Source: an uncultured Alphaproteobacteria bacterium (lineage in GTDB: Bacteria > Pseudomonadota > Alphaproteobacteria > CAAHEQ01 > UBA3637). From it: a stretch of DNA of 35,327 bases. The stretch's first letter is position 1, and every line of letters begins with the position of its first letter. Under the pieces are notes generated by a model. It made no database searches and was not told where the DNA came from. It saw only the letters and a program-made list of their open reading frames with translations. The DNA lies in contig CALXXW010000024.1 in NCBI GenBank assembly GCA_944392785.1, forward strand, positions 73,744 to 109,070. The letters run 5' to 3'. Position numbers and translations under genes: made by a program. Of this stretch, positions 1 to 8,001 are shown in pieces.

Positions 1-194
1 TAAAGGCGACGGTCAAACCGGCTCTCAAGAAAGTTGCTCCGGTCAAGGCCGCTGCAAAGGCTATGGCAAAATCCGTTTTGAACAGCACAAAAGTAGTTGC
101 AAAACCGGCTGCTAAAACGGCCTCTGTCAAAGTAGCGGCTAAAAAAGCAAAACCGGCCGTATCTAATGAACCGTTTTACGGTATCCGCAAATAA
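1..194 (+). CDS. Lys/Ala-rich C-terminal tail of an unidentified protein (3' end only)
   Basis: Only the last 63 codons are present; the frame is open from base 3 to the TAA at 192-194. The visible part is almost entirely Lys, Ala, Val and Pro in KPAAK/VKVAAKKAK-like steps and ends in NEPFYGIRK. Such tails occur on histone H1-like nucleoid proteins and on phasins; both are possible and the fold-bearing part lies outside the window, so no function is assigned. The tail is low complexity and probably disordered and basic. A hairpin terminator follows 21 bases after the stop, so this is the end of its transcript. Confidence 0.7.
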   Translation, partial: KATVKPALKKVAPVKAAAKAMAKSVLNSTKVVAKPAAKTASVKVAAKKAKPAVSNEPFYGIRK

Positions 195-215
195 ATAAAG
201 CCGGATAAAGGAACA

Positions 216-245
216 AAGCTCTGTGTCAAAGCACAGGGCTTTTTG
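216..245 (+). terminator. Rho-independent terminator
   Basis: A 10-bp stem (AAGCTCTGTG paired with CACAGGGCTT, one G-T wobble) closes a 6-base loop and runs into a T-rich tract. It ends the Lys/Ala-rich gene and separates it from the tRNA promoter. Confidence 0.85.
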
Positions 246-275
246 TTTATAGATAGGCTTTTCCAAAAAAAAGAC

Positions 276-304
276 TTGCTTTTTGATGAAAAAACGTGTA
301 TAAC
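276..304 (+). promoter_or_regulatory. Promoter of tRNA-Ser
   Basis: TTGCTT at 276-281 and TATAAC at 299-304 are separated by 17 bases. The predicted start near 311 lies about 7 bases before the mature tRNA 5' end at 318, so the 5' leader would be very short. Confidence 0.7.
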
Positions 305-317
305 CCTCAAGTAAGAA

Positions 318-408
318 GGATGGGTGGCCGAGTGGTTGAAGGCGCACGCCTGGAAAGTGTGTTTAGGTCTAAAGCCTAACGCGAGTTCGAATCTCGCCCC
401 ATCCGCCA
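318..408 (+). tRNA. tRNA-Ser (anticodon GGA)
   Basis: A 91-base class II tRNA. The acceptor arm GGATGGG (318-324) pairs with CCCATCC (398-404), followed by discriminator G and an encoded CCA (406-408). The anticodon stem CACGC/GTGTG encloses loop CTGGAAA, giving anticodon GGA at 352-354, which reads UCC and UCU. A long variable arm and the T-arm GTTCGAATC are present. It has its own promoter and terminator, so it looks monocistronic. Confidence 0.97.
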
Positions 409-415
409 TTGATTT

Positions 416-437
416 GCTCCATTCGGGGCTTTTTTTA
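416..437 (+). terminator. Terminator of tRNA-Ser
   Basis: A short stem GCTCC/GGGGC (one T-G pair) with loop ATTC is followed by a run of seven T. It begins 8 bases after the CCA end of the tRNA. Confidence 0.7.
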
Positions 438-440
438 TGA

Positions 441-860
441 TTATTCTTCCTCTATCCCGCTTTGATTCACATACCTCATCTCTCACAAAGGGATGATGGT
501 CCCCTTGGACTCAGCGACTGGCTTGTCACAAGGCGTGATAGAGACGATTTGTCCCTTCCAACTAACTTTCCGCGAACCGATAGAAAAGGCTTTTGCTCTT
601 TATCTGAAAGATAGCCCATATCGGGATAACCTAAAATCCCGCCCCGCTTTCTTTTATAAAATTCACTCGGGCAAAGGGGGGTATTATCATAAAAGACCCG
701 ATACATGACTCAATCTTAATATAGATTCGATACAACCGAAATGTTTCGTTAGAAACAATTACCGGCGGTCATAAACGATTTTTCCCATCCATTTCTTGAA
801 TAGGGATACAAAGAAGAGATAGCTTTTCTCACATAAAAACGCTCGGATTTTCCTCAGATT
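441..860. other. Unassigned spacer, about 420 bases
   Basis: This stretch lies between the tRNA-Ser terminator and the 3' end of rfbD. Frames of 70-76 codons are open on both strands over the same bases (493-708 plus, 476-706 minus), but I found no convincing ribosome binding site and no recognisable family. Small inverted repeats exist, for example AAGGG/CCCTT around 486-504, but I see no known RNA fold. No copy of the tRNA 3' end was noticed that would mark an integration site. Confidence 0.5.
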
Positions 861-1691
861 CTACTGTCTTTCCATTTCCCGACAACAGCGCAAAAGAGCC
901 TCACGCCAATGAGGTGTTTTGACGCCAAAGACTTGACGAATTTTAGTCTTACTCAACACACTATATGCCGGACGAATGGCACGTGTGGGATAGTCCTCTG
1001 TTCGAATCGGCTCTACTTGGCAAGGCAAACGACAAGCCTTCATGGTTTCAACAGCTAAATCATACCACGAACAAACGCCCTCATTTGTGTAGTGATAGAT
1101 ACCACTGACCTGAGGAGACAATTGTGGCAAAATCCGCACAATGGCATCTGCCAAGTCAGCCGCATAAGTCGGTGTTCCTATTTGATCGGCAACAACACCC
1201 AAATGGTCTTTTTCTGCGCCCAAACGCCGCATTGTCTTGACAAAGTTCGAACCATACGGCGAATAAAGCCATGCTGTACGAATAATAACAGCTGTTTTGG
1301 CCGTCTCAAGGACAGCCTTTTCTCCGGCTCGTTTCGTCTGTCCATAAACAGATAGAGGATGTGTTTCATCTGTTTCTAAGTAAGGATGGCAATGACATCC
1401 ATCAAAGACATAGTCCGTTGAAATATGAATCAACTGAGCCCCGGTTGCAGCCAAATTTCTAGGTCCCTCACAATTAACAGCTGCGACCAATTTCGGATCA
1501 TCTTCGGCTTTATCCACGGCTGTATAGGCCGCGCAGTTTATAATGGTTTTAATCCGATTCTTGTCGACAAAAGCACGAACGGCTGCTGCATCTCGGATAT
1601 CTAATTCATCTTGGTCCACACATACAGCTTCCGGCAAGCGATGGCACAATTCCGTGCCCAACTGCCCTTTATGACCGACAATTAACAACAT
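861..1691 (-). CDS. rfbD: dTDP-4-dehydrorhamnose reductase RfbD (RmlD)
   Basis: It reduces dTDP-6-deoxy-L-lyxo-4-hexulose with NAD(P)H to dTDP-L-rhamnose, the last step of the pathway that supplies rhamnose to surface polysaccharides. The 276-residue product is a short-chain dehydrogenase of extended type: nucleotide-binding GHKGQLG at residues 6-12, NCAAYTAVDKAE at 52-63, STDYVFDG at 91-98, and the catalytic Y116-GQT-K120 pair. Length is slightly below the usual 285-300. It follows rfbC on the same strand and its start overlaps the rfbC end by 23 bases, implying translational coupling. The partner genes rfbA and rfbB are not in the window, so the pathway is split or completed elsewhere. Confidence 0.95.
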   Translation of the reverse strand: MLLIVGHKGQLGTELCHRLPEAVCVDQDELDIRDAAAVRAFVDKNRIKTIINCAAYTAVDKAEDDPKLVAAVNCEGPRNLAATGAQLIHISTDYVFDGCHCHPYLETDETHPLSVYGQTKRAGEKAVLETAKTAVIIRTAWLYSPYGSNFVKTMRRLGAEKDHLGVVADQIGTPTYAADLADAIVRILPQLSPQVSGIYHYTNEGVCSWYDLAVETMKACRLPCQVEPIRTEDYPTRAIRPAYSVLSKTKIRQVFGVKTPHWREALLRCCREMERQ

Positions 1692-2244
1692 GTTCCCGCC
1701 TTAATATATCAGAAAAATTTCCCAACAACTTATCTTTATCGGATATCAACACCTTCTCTGGAGGGACTTTCCAATTGACACCGACCGTTGCATCATCATA
1801 GCGTATACCGAATTCTGCCTCTTTACAATACGGATTATCCACTTTATAAGCAAAAACAGCCGTTTCGCTTAGAACCGCAAAGCCATGGAGAAACCCTCTT
1901 GGAATAAATAATTGGCGTTGATTTTCATCGGATAATTCCACCGCAATATGTTTTCCGAAAGTCGATGAACCCGGACGAATATCGACCGCCACATCTAAAA
2001 CCTTTCCGCTGAGGACGCGCACCAATTTAGCCTGAGCCGCATCCCCCCACTGACAATGCAAGCCCCGGATCACTCCATACGAAGACTTGGATTGATTATC
2101 TTGAATGAACTCAGCTGTGATTCCATGTTTTGCAAACTCGCTTTTGTTATAACTTTCGAAGAAATATCCACGAGCGTCTGCAAAGATTTGAGGTTCAATG
2201 ATTAAGACCCCGTCTAAATCCGTTTTCATAACATGTATCGCCAT
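1669..2244 (-). CDS. rfbC: dTDP-4-dehydrorhamnose 3,5-epimerase RfbC (RmlC)
   Basis: It epimerises dTDP-4-keto-6-deoxyglucose at C3 and C5, the step before RfbD. The 191-residue product has the cupin signature of RmlC: RGLHCQ at residues 60-65 with the catalytic base His63, Tyr133 in FAYKVDNPY, and FIPRGFLHGF at 113-122. Length is normal for the family (about 180-190). The start at 2244 is supported by AAAGGAG seven bases upstream and by a good promoter at 2271-2299. It is the first gene of an rfbC-rfbD pair. Confidence 0.96.
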   Translation of the reverse strand: MAIHVMKTDLDGVLIIEPQIFADARGYFFESYNKSEFAKHGITAEFIQDNQSKSSYGVIRGLHCQWGDAAQAKLVRVLSGKVLDVAVDIRPGSSTFGKHIAVELSDENQRQLFIPRGFLHGFAVLSETAVFAYKVDNPYCKEAEFGIRYDDATVGVNWKVPPEKVLISDKDKLLGNFSDILRREHVVNCRS

Positions 2245-2270
2245 TGACGCTCTCCTTTATCTTGAGCAGC

Positions 2271-2299
2271 GTTATATCACGTTCTGTCACATAAGTCAA
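2271..2299 (-). promoter_or_regulatory. Promoter of rfbC-rfbD
   Basis: On the minus strand TTGACT (2299-2294) and TATAAC (2276-2271) are 17 bases apart. Predicted start near 2264, giving a leader of about 20 bases that carries the AAAGGAG ribosome binding site. Confidence 0.75.
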
Positions 2300-2305
2300 G
2301 TCATC

Positions 2306-2334
2306 TTGACACCGTGAACAAAAAGTCTTATCCT
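2306..2334 (+). promoter_or_regulatory. Promoter of the transglutaminase-like gene
   Basis: TTGACA (2306-2311) and TATCCT (2329-2334) with a 17-base spacer. Its -35 box lies 6 bases from the -35 box of the divergent rfbC promoter, so polymerase could hardly occupy both at once. Confidence 0.75.
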
Positions 2335-2377
2335 AAGTAAGAGAGAGCCTATTCTCAGGCTGGGTCGGAGGGATGTC

Positions 2378-3175
2378 ATGCTCAAAAAATACCTATTCTG
2401 TTGTTTCTTGTTTTTATCAATGTTGTCAACCGGTGCTATGGCAAAAAATTACTTTACACTGGATAACAAGGCGAAATTCTTACCTTTTTCAGAGGCAGAA
2501 ACCCCTCAAATGCTTGTTAAAAATCTGACGGGTTCCTTAACCAATGATGTTGACAAAGCACGTATCCTGGCCGCTTGGATGGTCTATCAAATGCAACGAG
2601 ACGGCTATCGACATAAAGAGCTGATCAAATACAGCAACCGTGGGTTCAAGGCTCCGCCGCCTCTTCAAAATGACCCGTTTAAGACCCGTATCGGAACACC
2701 GCAAGAATTTGCTGTTCTTTATCAACAACTCTGTCAAATGGCCGGTCTTGAAACCATTGTCATTAACGGCTACGCTGGCTGGAACATTCCGAAAACTAAT
2801 CCGCTACAACCGGTTGTGAACGCCGCCGGCATGATATTAGGTTATATTCCGACAAACTTCGACTTACAACGCTATGAAGCCGCTTGGAATGCCGTCAAAT
2901 TAGACGGCGAATGGCAACTAATCGATACATATTGGATGATTGCCAATCCCAAACTGATGGAGGGACAAGATTATAGTTCTCGACGTTCCATGGAAGCTTA
3001 TTTAAAACGTCGAACAATTAATCCGCCATCATTAAATCGTCTGACACAAAGCAAACGCATCGACAACGACTATTTCATGGCCAATCCTCATCAGTTTATT
3101 AAATCTCATTTTCCCTCTGATGTGACCTGGCAGCTACTACCGGTTCCCACCACATGGGCTGTTTTCACAGATTAA
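2378..3175 (+). CDS. Secreted transglutaminase-fold protein lacking catalytic Cys and His
   Basis: The 265-residue product begins with a signal peptide (KKYLFCCFLFLSMLSTGAMA, cleavage near residue 22) and continues with a transglutaminase-like/KY-peptidase-like domain. Family landmarks are KARILAAWMVYQM (60-72), EFAVLYQQLCQMAGL (110-124), INGYAGW (129-135), AAWNAVKLDGEWQLID (168-183) and a C-terminal ANPHQFIKSHFP (235-246) typical of KY-type members. In active members the EFAVLY segment is preceded by Cys, here Pro108, and WNAV is preceded by HA, here AA (Ala168); Asp183 remains. I infer a non-catalytic periplasmic binding protein. The start is fixed by GGAGGG five bases upstream. Its stop lies 9 bases from the convergent neighbour, with no separate terminator visible. 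Confidence 0.8.
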   Translation: MLKKYLFCCFLFLSMLSTGAMAKNYFTLDNKAKFLPFSEAETPQMLVKNLTGSLTNDVDKARILAAWMVYQMQRDGYRHKELIKYSNRGFKAPPPLQNDPFKTRIGTPQEFAVLYQQLCQMAGLETIVINGYAGWNIPKTNPLQPVVNAAGMILGYIPTNFDLQRYEAAWNAVKLDGEWQLIDTYWMIANPKLMEGQDYSSRRSMEAYLKRRTINPPSLNRLTQSKRIDNDYFMANPHQFIKSHFPSDVTWQLLPVPTTWAVFTD

Positions 3176-3184
3176 GCATCCGCC

Positions 3185-6100
3185 TTATTGAAACAGTTTA
3201 CCGATAATGCCCGGAGCCATAGAACTGAGCGTATTAAAGGAAATTTCCGGCGTCTGAACAGATCCCGTCAGTAGGTATTTTACACCGACCAATCCTCCAC
3301 CTTCTCCATCTCGAAATAATTGTCCAATCAAGGGTATTTTTCCCAGCAAGCTATTCACTGCATAGGCTGGAATAACCGAACCGTTTAAATCCAAAGCATC
3401 TACCCGAGCTCGTCCGGTCACCGTAATTCCCAGCGTTGTCCCATACGCATACCCTTCTGTAATAAACATGGTCTGATACGGCGTCAACTCAAACGGGACT
3501 TCGGCTTTATCAAAATGCAGCTCTTTTCCGCGTAAAGCATCTACTATTCCCAAAATTGTAAATGCCTGCACGAAGAAACCGGGATCTTGGAAATTAAAAT
3601 TCTTAACGTCAATAGTTCCCAATAGACCACCTGATACCGGTTGCTCTGCCCGTAGAATCAACTCACCCCCACTGATACGATCGGTTAAATTAAGCCGATT
3701 TAATAAATCGCCCAGATCGCTTGTTGTGGCTTTCAGAGAGCGATGTTCCGTATCAAAATCTGCTCTGAATGGAACAGCTCCCTGTGCCTCCATACTGAAA
3801 TCCTGCCAAAAGTAGCCTTGACGCTCTCCCAGTATCATGATATTTTGCAGCGGTAGATTCGGATTCAAAATCAATTGATCCAAACGGATATCCAGAGAAA
3901 CACTCACCGGTTGCTCCTGCACGTTCGGGATTTTAGCAACACTATCGGACATATCTGAGGCTAAGGTCACAGCTGTTTTTTCTTCTTTTTTATCTCCGAA
4001 TAATCCGGATAAATCCAAGGACTTACCCCGGACATATAACCCAAAGTTCTGACCGGCCTCTATATCTGCCATCAAAGATACATCCGTCCCCTTTGCTACC
4101 AACTCCACCAGGTCAAGTTGAATTTTATCCCCCCAACCGACAGAACCGTTCACTCGCAAAGGCGCGCCCTCTGCTTGTCCAAGTACCTTACCCTTTAGAA
4201 AGCCTTTTGTTTTGTCGGCCGATAGCGTATACTGTCCGTGAAACGTCATTTCTTCACCGATTTCTTTCGTGAGAGCCAAGGGTTGTATTTCAACTTTTGC
4301 TTCCGTGAAATTTAAGCTGGCTTCTCCGGACATATCACCTGTGACCAGTTGTTTTAAAGAAACATCTCCGACGATTTGACCCCTGACACATGGCGGCATA
4401 TCGGGCCACAACATCTGAAGCTCACCATCCGTAATCGCCGTATTCAATGCCAAAGTCGTACGCACATCCGTTGATTTATTGGCCGTAAACGACTCGCGCC
4501 AATCAAGAGTCAGTGGAATTTGATTAACCTTTCCCGTGCCGGTTAAGTGTAATCCCTCTGTTTTGACGGTTAAAGCCAGCTGACCATCTGTCAATGTCAA
4601 CGGTGTTTGAGGAATCGCCGCTATTCCGTCAATAATATCTGCCGTTAAATTGACGTCAACATCCGATACGGACAGTGTCTCTGTCAAAGGAAAACGCAAA
4701 GACAAAGCAACCGTTGTAAAACCTCCCGTCTGTTCCGGATCCAGGTTAAAAGCCTGAGCAAATTCAAGAGGAGGATACGAAATAATACGCATCGCATCCT
4801 GAACAGGTCCTCTGGCTTGCAAATCTATTTTTGCATAAGACTTATCTTGATCCAAATCCATTAAATAGACATCGGCTTTTTGCAATTGAATATCATCTTG
4901 TTTTCCCGACTGCGCATGGATAATCACCTGATCCAATGACAACAAAACCTCACCATTGACGCCTTGAATTTCCGGGATTTCAGGCAGGTAGCGTACCGAA
5001 ACATCCTGTACGATTATTTTACCTTTTACATCCGTCAGACGTCCTCCCTGCAGCGTCAGCTGAAAGTCCCCCTGAGGTGCAAAACCTGCCGTCAAATTAT
5101 CCGCCACCCAAGCATGCGCATCAGCTCCCAAATCCGCCGGCCATACTTGAGGGACAAACTTGATTGGGATATCCTCGATTCGTGATGTCACAACAGTTTG
5201 AATACGTGATACGTCACCTGTTTCCCAATAGTCATCCAAACCCGTTGTATCGACCGCTATTTTTGCTTTAATTCCCTCTTTGAGAACGGCATATGACTTA
5301 TCTATATGGACGCCTGTCAAGTCTGGGTCGAAACGACCATTCAACAACAAAGATCGTATCCGATAACGATTCGTTAAAGGAGAAGGTAAAGAGATAACCC
5401 CCTCTTTCACACTTTCCAGCTGAAATTTTAATTCAGAGACATAATATCGCGGATTTCGAACAAACCGATTAAAATCCAAGACACCGTTTAGGGTAGCTTT
5501 AACCGACAAATCAACCTCGGCCAGCTCAGGGAAAAAGCGTGCCAACCGGTTTAATCGTATGGGAGAGGCCACCACTTCAAAAGAAAGCTCGTTTGAAAGC
5601 TCCCTCATTTCCGCCTCTAATCCCATGTTAATCAACGAATCATTCGCCCGCAAAACAATCGCCCCTTGTAAAGAGTGTCGAAATCCTAACTCTTTTTCAT
5701 AAACCATATTAAATTCCGGAATACTGAAGGTTTCTTTTTTTTGGCGATCATCAATGCTTAAAGACGCGTCTTGAATCCCCAGATAATCAAAGCTTTTAAA
5801 ATAACGTATCAAGGCATGGAAATCCGCTCGAAACATATGATTTTTTTCGGGCTGAGCCGCGACTTCTTTTGAGTCTTTTTTCGTTTCATGCTCTTGTTTA
5901 TTCATCAAGAAGAGCCGACCTTCTTCATCAATAACCAAGCGAACAATCGCCTTTTCGACCTGAATGGTTTGAGGCACATAATCCAGCGTCAGGATATTTT
6001 TAAGTCCGTAAGACATTTCAACGGAAGGCAGACTAATCATTTCGGTACCATCCGAACGTTTAATTGTCAAATGATGAATATCCAAATGAAATAATCCCTG

Positions 6101-6337
6101 CGCTTTCAGTGATGCCGTCAACATAATCGAATCGACCGAGACCTGCATATCCACATCATCTGGTATCATCCGCTTTGTCAGTTCCGGCAGCAAAAAGGCC
6201 GCATCTAAAGGTTCTGCATACAACCGCCAAACAACCAAGCCAAAGGAAACGCCTAAAAAGGCAATTAAAATCTCTACACTTTTAATCAGTGTCTGCCATG
6301 TTCCCTTAGAAATTCGACGCAAGATTTTAAATCGCAT
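3185..6337 (-). CDS. YhdP/AsmA-like inner-membrane-anchored protein
   Basis: This 1050-residue protein has an N-terminal membrane anchor (about residues 17-40) and a very long beta-rich periplasmic body. The C-terminal 170 residues match the AsmA-like C-terminal domain, with GSVIPAYAVNSLLGKIPLIG and a closing segment ending in SSMAPGIIGKLF. Relatives such as YhdP and TamB are thought to form hydrophobic grooves that carry phospholipid between inner and outer membranes; applying that role here is inference. Length is between AsmA (about 600) and E. coli YhdP (about 1260). The ATG directly abuts the stop of the phosphate transporter upstream (stop 6340-6338, ATG 6337-6335), so it is the last gene of a coupled run. 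Confidence 0.85.
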   Translation of the reverse strand: MRFKILRRISKGTWQTLIKSVEILIAFLGVSFGLVVWRLYAEPLDAAFLLPELTKRMIPDDVDMQVSVDSIMLTASLKAQGLFHLDIHHLTIKRSDGTEMISLPSVEMSYGLKNILTLDYVPQTIQVEKAIVRLVIDEEGRLFLMNKQEHETKKDSKEVAAQPEKNHMFRADFHALIRYFKSFDYLGIQDASLSIDDRQKKETFSIPEFNMVYEKELGFRHSLQGAIVLRANDSLINMGLEAEMRELSNELSFEVVASPIRLNRLARFFPELAEVDLSVKATLNGVLDFNRFVRNPRYYVSELKFQLESVKEGVISLPSPLTNRYRIRSLLLNGRFDPDLTGVHIDKSYAVLKEGIKAKIAVDTTGLDDYWETGDVSRIQTVVTSRIEDIPIKFVPQVWPADLGADAHAWVADNLTAGFAPQGDFQLTLQGGRLTDVKGKIIVQDVSVRYLPEIPEIQGVNGEVLLSLDQVIIHAQSGKQDDIQLQKADVYLMDLDQDKSYAKIDLQARGPVQDAMRIISYPPLEFAQAFNLDPEQTGGFTTVALSLRFPLTETLSVSDVDVNLTADIIDGIAAIPQTPLTLTDGQLALTVKTEGLHLTGTGKVNQIPLTLDWRESFTANKSTDVRTTLALNTAITDGELQMLWPDMPPCVRGQIVGDVSLKQLVTGDMSGEASLNFTEAKVEIQPLALTKEIGEEMTFHGQYTLSADKTKGFLKGKVLGQAEGAPLRVNGSVGWGDKIQLDLVELVAKGTDVSLMADIEAGQNFGLYVRGKSLDLSGLFGDKKEEKTAVTLASDMSDSVAKIPNVQEQPVSVSLDIRLDQLILNPNLPLQNIMILGERQGYFWQDFSMEAQGAVPFRADFDTEHRSLKATTSDLGDLLNRLNLTDRISGGELILRAEQPVSGGLLGTIDVKNFNFQDPGFFVQAFTILGIVDALRGKELHFDKAEVPFELTPYQTMFITEGYAYGTTLGITVTGRARVDALDLNGSVIPAYAVNSLLGKIPLIGQLFRDGEGGGLVGVKYLLTGSVQTPEISFNTLSSMAPGIIGKLFQ

Positions 6338-7339
6338 TTAAATAAAAATCCTTCCATACGCCTTCAATATAAACAAAAACATCCAACAAATCAAGCCGGA
6401 CGCCATAGGGACGATGAACCATGAAGCCAGCACACGTCCTAAAACAAGCGGTTTCAAGCCATAGCCTCCTTTTGTCAAGGCAATACCGATAATCGCACCC
6501 GTCATGGTGTTTGAAAGCGGTAAAGGGACCAAAGGAAAATATGGCCATTCCAGACGTATCAACACATGCCGCAATCCCTCCCACGAAAACAACATCATGG
6601 TTGTTGCTGACACAAATCCCACGATTAAGGCTTCTGAAGGTGTCATGGGGAACAATCCCGAAGTCATGGTACGAATAACTTTTTGATCAGCAAACATAAA
6701 TCCGACGGAAACAGCCAAACAAATCGCGAACGTCAAAAACAGATCTGCTTTTGGTAAAATTTTCAGATAAGGACCGACAATGGTCGAGATATTATTCGCC
6801 CCCAGCGCATAGGCTGCATACGAACCGACAAAAACCAATCCCATTCGAATCATCCAATCCCGTTGAAAGAGAGGTATGGGATGATACCGCACCCATCGGC
6901 GTATGGCATTCATCAAAAAATAAGCCAAGAACATGGCTAAAAAGGGGCTATAGCACCACGCCAAAATCACTTGCTTTAACCGATAACTATCCATATCTAA
7001 GTGATGAAATAAATTCCAGCCGATTAAAGCGCCCACAACCGTCTGAGCAATGGATGCAGGAACCCCGCGCCAGGTTAATAGCTGCAAAACGACAAGAGCA
7101 CTCAAACAAATCACAAACGCATCTATCAACGTCTCCAAGGGGGCTAATTTTAAAATACCGTTTGTTGTTCCGTCGCTACTCATAAAAGCCCCGGCAAAGA
7201 CACAAACAACGGATAAAAACACGGCCGTTTTAACGGATAACATACGCATACCTATGGCCGACCCGAAAAGATTGCTCAGGTTATTTCGACCCAACGCTAT
7301 TCCCAATAAAATGCCGACCGATAAAAAGAGAATCATCAT
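6338..7339 (-). CDS. PiT-family inorganic phosphate transporter
   Basis: A 333-residue polytopic protein with the internal duplication of the PiT (PF01384) family. The two signature segments are GRNNLSNLFGSAIG (about residues 17-30) and GANNISTIVGP (about 180-190). In classical members the motif is G-A/F-N/H-D; here both halves have Asn in place of that Asp. It probably takes up phosphate, or metal-phosphate, with a coupling ion. The gene start overlaps the DUF47 gene end by four bases, a common PiT/DUF47 pairing that supports the assignment. Length is on the short side of the family. Confidence 0.85.
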   Translation of the reverse strand: MMILFLSVGILLGIALGRNNLSNLFGSAIGMRMLSVKTAVFLSVVCVFAGAFMSSDGTTNGILKLAPLETLIDAFVICLSALVVLQLLTWRGVPASIAQTVVGALIGWNLFHHLDMDSYRLKQVILAWCYSPFLAMFLAYFLMNAIRRWVRYHPIPLFQRDWMIRMGLVFVGSYAAYALGANNISTIVGPYLKILPKADLFLTFAICLAVSVGFMFADQKVIRTMTSGLFPMTPSEALIVGFVSATTMMLFSWEGLRHVLIRLEWPYFPLVPLPLSNTMTGAIIGIALTKGGYGLKPLVLGRVLASWFIVPMASGLICWMFLFILKAYGRIFI

Positions 7340-8001
7340 ACTGTATGCTTCACGGCAATAACGGTCAACACATCGGCCGTATCTTCGGCCATATCCGATA
7401 ACTTTTCAATGTTATAAATAAAGTATTTCAATTGTGTTTGACGTGCCAAAGGTTGTTTTTTGTCACTGAAAACGGCTTGTTTTAAATCGATTGCCTGGAT
7501 ATCGACTTGATGCTCTAACAAATAGACTTGTTGAATCAGCTCATTCACATCCACACCGGCAAAGAAGTTCTTAACAGCCGAGATCAGTGCGCTGACGCAA
7601 TCGGCACTTGTCTTTATCATTTGAGTGATATCCGTTTCCAAAGCCTTGGGAATTTTAGGATGCTCAATCGCCAATAGTATCAGATCACTTTCATATTTAT
7701 TGATGATTTTATCACATCCTTCTACAATTTTTAAGATATCCGAACGCATATCCGGCAGCAGCATTTGACTGTAAAGCTGGCTTTCGACTTCGCGACGTAA
7801 AGTATCGTTTTCCGCCTCCAAAGCGCTCACCTGATTTTTTAAAGACAGAAAATCATCACTGACTCCTGAAGAAAAATAACGTTCATATGCGCGAGAAAAC
7901 AAAAAACCGGCCTGAATAATGTTTAATAAAAACGTTGCTATTTTAGCCTCAAGCTCCCGCGTTTTACGAAACAACACGAAATGACTAGATATCATTCTCA
8001 T
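7336..8001 (-). CDS. DUF47 (PhoU-like) Pit accessory protein
   Basis: A 221-residue, all-helical cytoplasmic protein of the DUF47/PhoU_div family (PF01865). The helical bundle runs over most of the length: [17 protein letters not shown] near the N-terminus, a coiled-coil-like stretch at about residues 52-72, and the family-like ending [19 protein letters not shown]. Members are encoded next to PiT transporters and are proposed to regulate them. It overlaps the transporter by 4 bases and the prfB end by 17 bases, so translation of the three genes is probably coupled. Confidence 0.85.
   Translation of the reverse strand: MRMISSHFVLFRKTRELEAKIATFLLNIIQAGFLFSRAYERYFSSGVSDDFLSLKNQVSALEAENDTLRREVESQLYSQMLLPDMRSDILKIVEGCDKIINKYESDLILLAIEHPKIPKALETDITQMIKTSADCVSALISAVKNFFAGVDVNELIQQVYLLEHQVDIQAIDLKQAVFSDKKQPLARQTQLKYFIYNIEKLSDMAEDTADVLTVIAVKHTV

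Noticed and set aside
476-708. Two overlapping 70-76-codon ORFs on opposite strands
   Set aside because: No ribosome binding site or family match, and each mirrors the other; left as unassigned spacer.
318-860. Genomic island inserted at tRNA-Ser
   Set aside because: No integrase and no repeated copy of the tRNA 3' end were noticed in the window.
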